7,326 nt of DNA from the NCBI GenBank assembly GCA_018400565.1, contig JAGYMP010000123.1:1-7326 (forward strand), written 5' to 3'. The translations under genes and the position numbers were made by a program. The notes below the pieces were generated by a model. It searched no databases, was not told the DNA's origin, and was given only the letters and a program-made list of their open reading frames with translations. Positions 5,730 to 7,326 of the stretch are shown here, in pieces. Numbering within the stretch: the stretch's first letter is position 1; every line of letters begins with the position of its first letter. This DNA is from Bacilli bacterium. GTDB lineage: Bacteria; Bacillota_I; Bacilli_A; Izemoplasmatales; Hujiaoplasmataceae.

Positions 5730-6913
5730 CATTTTTTGAAACGTCCTTTCAGCCAAGAAGGGATCTGCAGATCATCATCGTTTTCCTCTTCTTCATCGTC
5801 TTGTTCTTCTTGCTGTTTCTTTTTAGCGTTTCTTTTTTTGCTTCGTTTGGATTGTTTTTTGTTTTTGTCCATGAATTCCGAAAAATCATCTTCTTTTTCT
5901 TCATCTTTTTCATTTTCGGCTGAGGACTCTATTTCGGATGATGTATCTTTAAAAATCGGATCTTCACTGAAACCCGTCGCAATCACGGTCACGATGATCT
6001 CATTGTCCAAGTCCGAATTGATGGCGGATCCATAAATGATGTTGATGTCCGTCGAAGATGCACGTTGGATTTCATCGATTGTTTCATGGATTTCATACAA
6101 TGACGCATCAAACCCCGAAGTAATGTTGACGATGGCATCGGTTGCCCCGTCAATCGATGTTTCCATCAAAGGACTGCGTACAGCTTCCCTCGCCGCTTCA
6201 ATCGCACGGTTTTCGCCTTCGGCAATGCCAATGCCCATGAGAGCGGTACCTTTGTCCTTCATGACTGTTTTAACATCGGCGAAGTCTACATTGACGACGC
6301 CGGGAACAGCGATGATTTCAGTGATGCCCTGCACGCCTTGTCGCAACACTTTGTCAGCTTCTCTGAAGGCATCAAGGTAGGGCGTGTTTTTATCGACGAT
6401 ATAAAGCAATTTATCATTTGGTATCACAATCAATGTGTCGACATAAGGTTTGAGCTCTTCAAGGCCCTGAATGGCAATAGCTGCCCTCCTGCGACCTTCA
6501 AAGCCAAACGGCTTTGTGACGATGCCGATGGTGAGACAACCCATTTCACGGGCGATTCTGGCGATGACAGGTGCAGCGCCGGTACCGGTGCCGCCCCCCA
6601 TGCCGGCCGTGATGAAAACCATATCGGATTCAGCCAATAAATCACGTATTTCATCTTCTGACTCAAGCGCCGCTTGTCTTCCAAGCGAGGGATCGGCCCC
6701 CGCGCCCAGTCCTCGGGTCAACATTTTGCCGATTTGCAGACGGATATCCGCTTTTGATAGTTTCAATACCTGGGCATCCGTATTAATCGCAACAAAATCA
6801 ACGCCTTGAACATCATTGTCAATCATGCGGTTGACAGCACTGCCGCCGCCGCCGCCGACACCGATGACTTTTATATTCGGTTTTTGATTAAATTTATCGT
6901 TTGTGTCAAACAT
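5729..6913 (-). CDS. ftsZ: FtsZ, tubulin-like GTPase of the division ring
   Basis: FtsZ polymerises with GTP at midcell and scaffolds the divisome. From the ATG at 6911-6913 the product has 394 residues. The nucleotide-binding fold opens with IKVIGVGGGGGSAVNRM (14-30), the tubulin signature GMGGGTGTGAAP is at 104-115, and the T7 loop NVDFADVK (208-215) carries the GTP-hydrolysing Asp (D213). The globular part ends near 317. A charged linker (about 318-380) follows, with a block rich in Lys/Arg (352-367) then a block rich in Asp/Glu (369-381). The terminal peptide DLQIPSWLKGRFKK matches the conserved site that binds SepF, FtsA and EzrA. The frame opens 14 codons earlier (ATG 6955), but family alignment and the G-rich Shine-Dalgarno 6 nt before the ATG favour 6913. 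ftsA is not adjacent; tgt precedes it by 92 nt. Confidence 0.97.
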   Translation of the reverse strand: MFDTNDKFNQKPNIKVIGVGGGGGSAVNRMIDNDVQGVDFVAINTDAQVLKLSKADIRLQIGKMLTRGLGAGADPSLGRQAALESEDEIRDLLAESDMVFITAGMGGGTGTGAAPVIARIAREMGCLTIGIVTKPFGFEGRRRAAIAIQGLEELKPYVDTLIVIPNDKLLYIVDKNTPYLDAFREADKVLRQGVQGITEIIAVPGVVNVDFADVKTVMKDKGTALMGIGIAEGENRAIEAAREAVRSPLMETSIDGATDAIVNITSGFDASLYEIHETIDEIQRASSTDINIIYGSAINSDLDNEIIVTVIATGFSEDPIFKDTSSEIESSAENEKDEEKEDDFSEFMDKNKKQSKRSKKRNAKKKQQEEQDDEEEENDDDLQIPSWLKGRFKK

Positions 6914-7005
6914 CGGTTTCCCCCCCGGGTCACTCTCTTGCCTATATCTTATCATATCTCTGTCAATAAATAAATAAAATCCTGTGAAAATAACCCCTTT
7001 TCATT
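6914..7005 (-). other. tgt-ftsZ intergenic region, no confident promoter or terminator
   Basis: These 92 nt are AT-rich (ATTTATTTATT repeats) apart from the G7 tract at the ftsZ end. A TTGACA at 6961-6966 and a TATGAT at 6951-6956 (minus strand) are present, but they are not spaced as a -35/-10 pair. No GC-rich hairpin plus T-tract follows tgt. ftsZ may be co-transcribed with tgt or use a weak promoter here. Confidence 0.4.
6920..6926 (-). promoter_or_regulatory. Unusual all-G Shine-Dalgarno tract of ftsZ
   Basis: Seven consecutive Gs on the minus strand, preceded by CCC, lie 6 nt upstream of the ftsZ ATG where the ribosome binding site should be. No AGGAGG is present nearby. G-runs can pair with the CCUCC anti-Shine-Dalgarno, so function is plausible. 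The position supports the 6913 start over the ATG at 6955, which has no such sequence. Confidence 0.6.
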
Positions 7006-7326
7006 TTAGTCCATAAATGCTTGTTCATGATAGTATCGATCGGTAAATTCGTTGACAAAATCCATAAATCTGTCTTCACGGATTGATTTTCGGATGTCTG
7101 CCATGAGCTTTTTCAGAAAATAAAGATTATGCAGGGAAACAAGACGCTGACCAAACATTTCCCGTCCTTTAAGCAGATGACGGATATAACTCCGTGTGTA
7201 GGTCTTGCAAACACGGCAATCACAGGCTTCATCTAGCGGACGCATGTCTTCTTCATAAACTTTGTTTTTGATTGGCATCCGTCCTGCCGATGTCATCGCA
7301 CTTCCGTGTCTTGCGATACGTGTCGG
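7006..7326 (-). CDS. tgt: Queuine tRNA-ribosyltransferase, C-terminal part (runs off the window)
   Basis: Tgt exchanges guanine 34 of GUN-anticodon tRNAs for the queuosine precursor preQ1 in bacteria. The last 106 codons are present, open to the window edge. They start PTRIARHGSAMTSAGRM, matching the family sequence just after the catalytic Asp (itself outside the window). The zinc site is complete: fragment residues C35-x-C37-x2-C40 (CDCRVC) and H66 in SLHNLYF, with 25 residues between C40 and H66 as in characterised Tgt. The tail KKLMADIRKSIREDRF followed by FVNEF is also typical. The internal ATG at 7296 is not the start, because the conserved sequence continues upstream. Usually tgt sits with queA and yajC; here ftsZ follows after 92 nt with no convincing terminator. 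Confidence 0.95.
   Translation of the reverse strand, partial: PTRIARHGSAMTSAGRMPIKNKVYEEDMRPLDEACDCRVCKTYTRSYIRHLLKGREMFGQRLVSLHNLYFLKKLMADIRKSIREDRFMDFVNEFTDRYYHEQAFMD

Noticed and set aside
5435..5923. 162-codon plus-strand frame across the mgtE 5' end and ftsZ 3' end
   Set aside because: It is antisense to two strongly supported genes and crosses their terminator. Its Phe-rich tail (FFIVLFFLLFLF) is just the complement of the Lys/Glu-rich ftsZ linker codons. No Shine-Dalgarno sequence was apparent.
6036..6809. Several plus-strand frames of 100-114 codons inside ftsZ
   Set aside because: All are complementary shadows of conserved FtsZ coding sequence, mutually overlapping, with no recognisable domains.
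6951..6966. TTGACA and TATGAT near ftsZ as a sigma-A promoter
   Set aside because: The two hexamers are nearly adjacent rather than 16-18 nt apart, and neither has a well-matched partner at the right distance.
1..7326. TGA read as Trp (Mollicutes code)
   Set aside because: TGA ends ftsZ, the first mgtE, ORF55, yggS and yggT exactly at expected family lengths, so the standard bacterial code applies.
1..7326. Mobile elements, CRISPR arrays, attachment sites, defence islands
   Set aside because: No transposase or integrase reading frame, no spaced direct repeats and no terminal inverted repeats were found; nearly all sequence is accounted for by housekeeping genes on one strand.

Overview
The window looks like the core chromosome of a low-to-mid GC Bacillota (Firmicutes) species. 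The evidence is an isoleucine T-box leader in front of ileS, a recognisable ylmE-sepF-ylmG (yggS-sepF-yggT) block, Gram-positive style Shine-Dalgarno sequences and a textbook sigma-A promoter. TGA acts as a stop codon in several genes (ftsZ, the first mgtE, the 55-residue ORF, yggS, yggT), so the code is standard and not the Mycoplasma/Spiroplasma code. I cannot name the genus. Gene order differs from Bacillus subtilis, so a deep or atypical Bacilli/Erysipelotrichia-like lineage is plausible; that is inference.

Every supported gene is on the minus strand. In transcription order, from high to low coordinates, they are: the 3' end of tgt (queuine tRNA-ribosyltransferase); ftsZ with its own intrinsic terminator; two tandem but divergent mgtE Mg2+ transporter genes; yhbY (CRM-domain ribosome-associated protein); surE (nucleotidase); an unlisted 55-codon two-TM membrane protein gene; yggS (PLP homeostasis protein); sepF; yggT; then a sigma-A promoter, a T-box leader with an AUC (Ile) specifier, and the first 26 codons of ileS.

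From the first mgtE to yggT the eight genes are packed with gaps of 0-26 nt or short overlaps, so they probably form one transcription unit. No terminator is evident after yggT, so this unit may run into the ileS leader. ileS also has its own strong promoter just after the yggT stop.

The cell-division content is split. FtsZ sits in front of the unit, and its membrane anchor SepF and the division-linked YggT sit at its end. FtsA is not in the window, and ylmH and divIVA, which in Bacillus lie between ylmG and ileS, are absent. I see no mobile elements, CRISPR arrays, tRNAs or rRNAs, and no clearly new defence or biosynthetic system. The best leads are the uncharacterised 55-residue membrane protein, the charge-segregated FtsZ linker, the tandem MgtE pair without a Mg2+ riboswitch, and the rearranged division locus.
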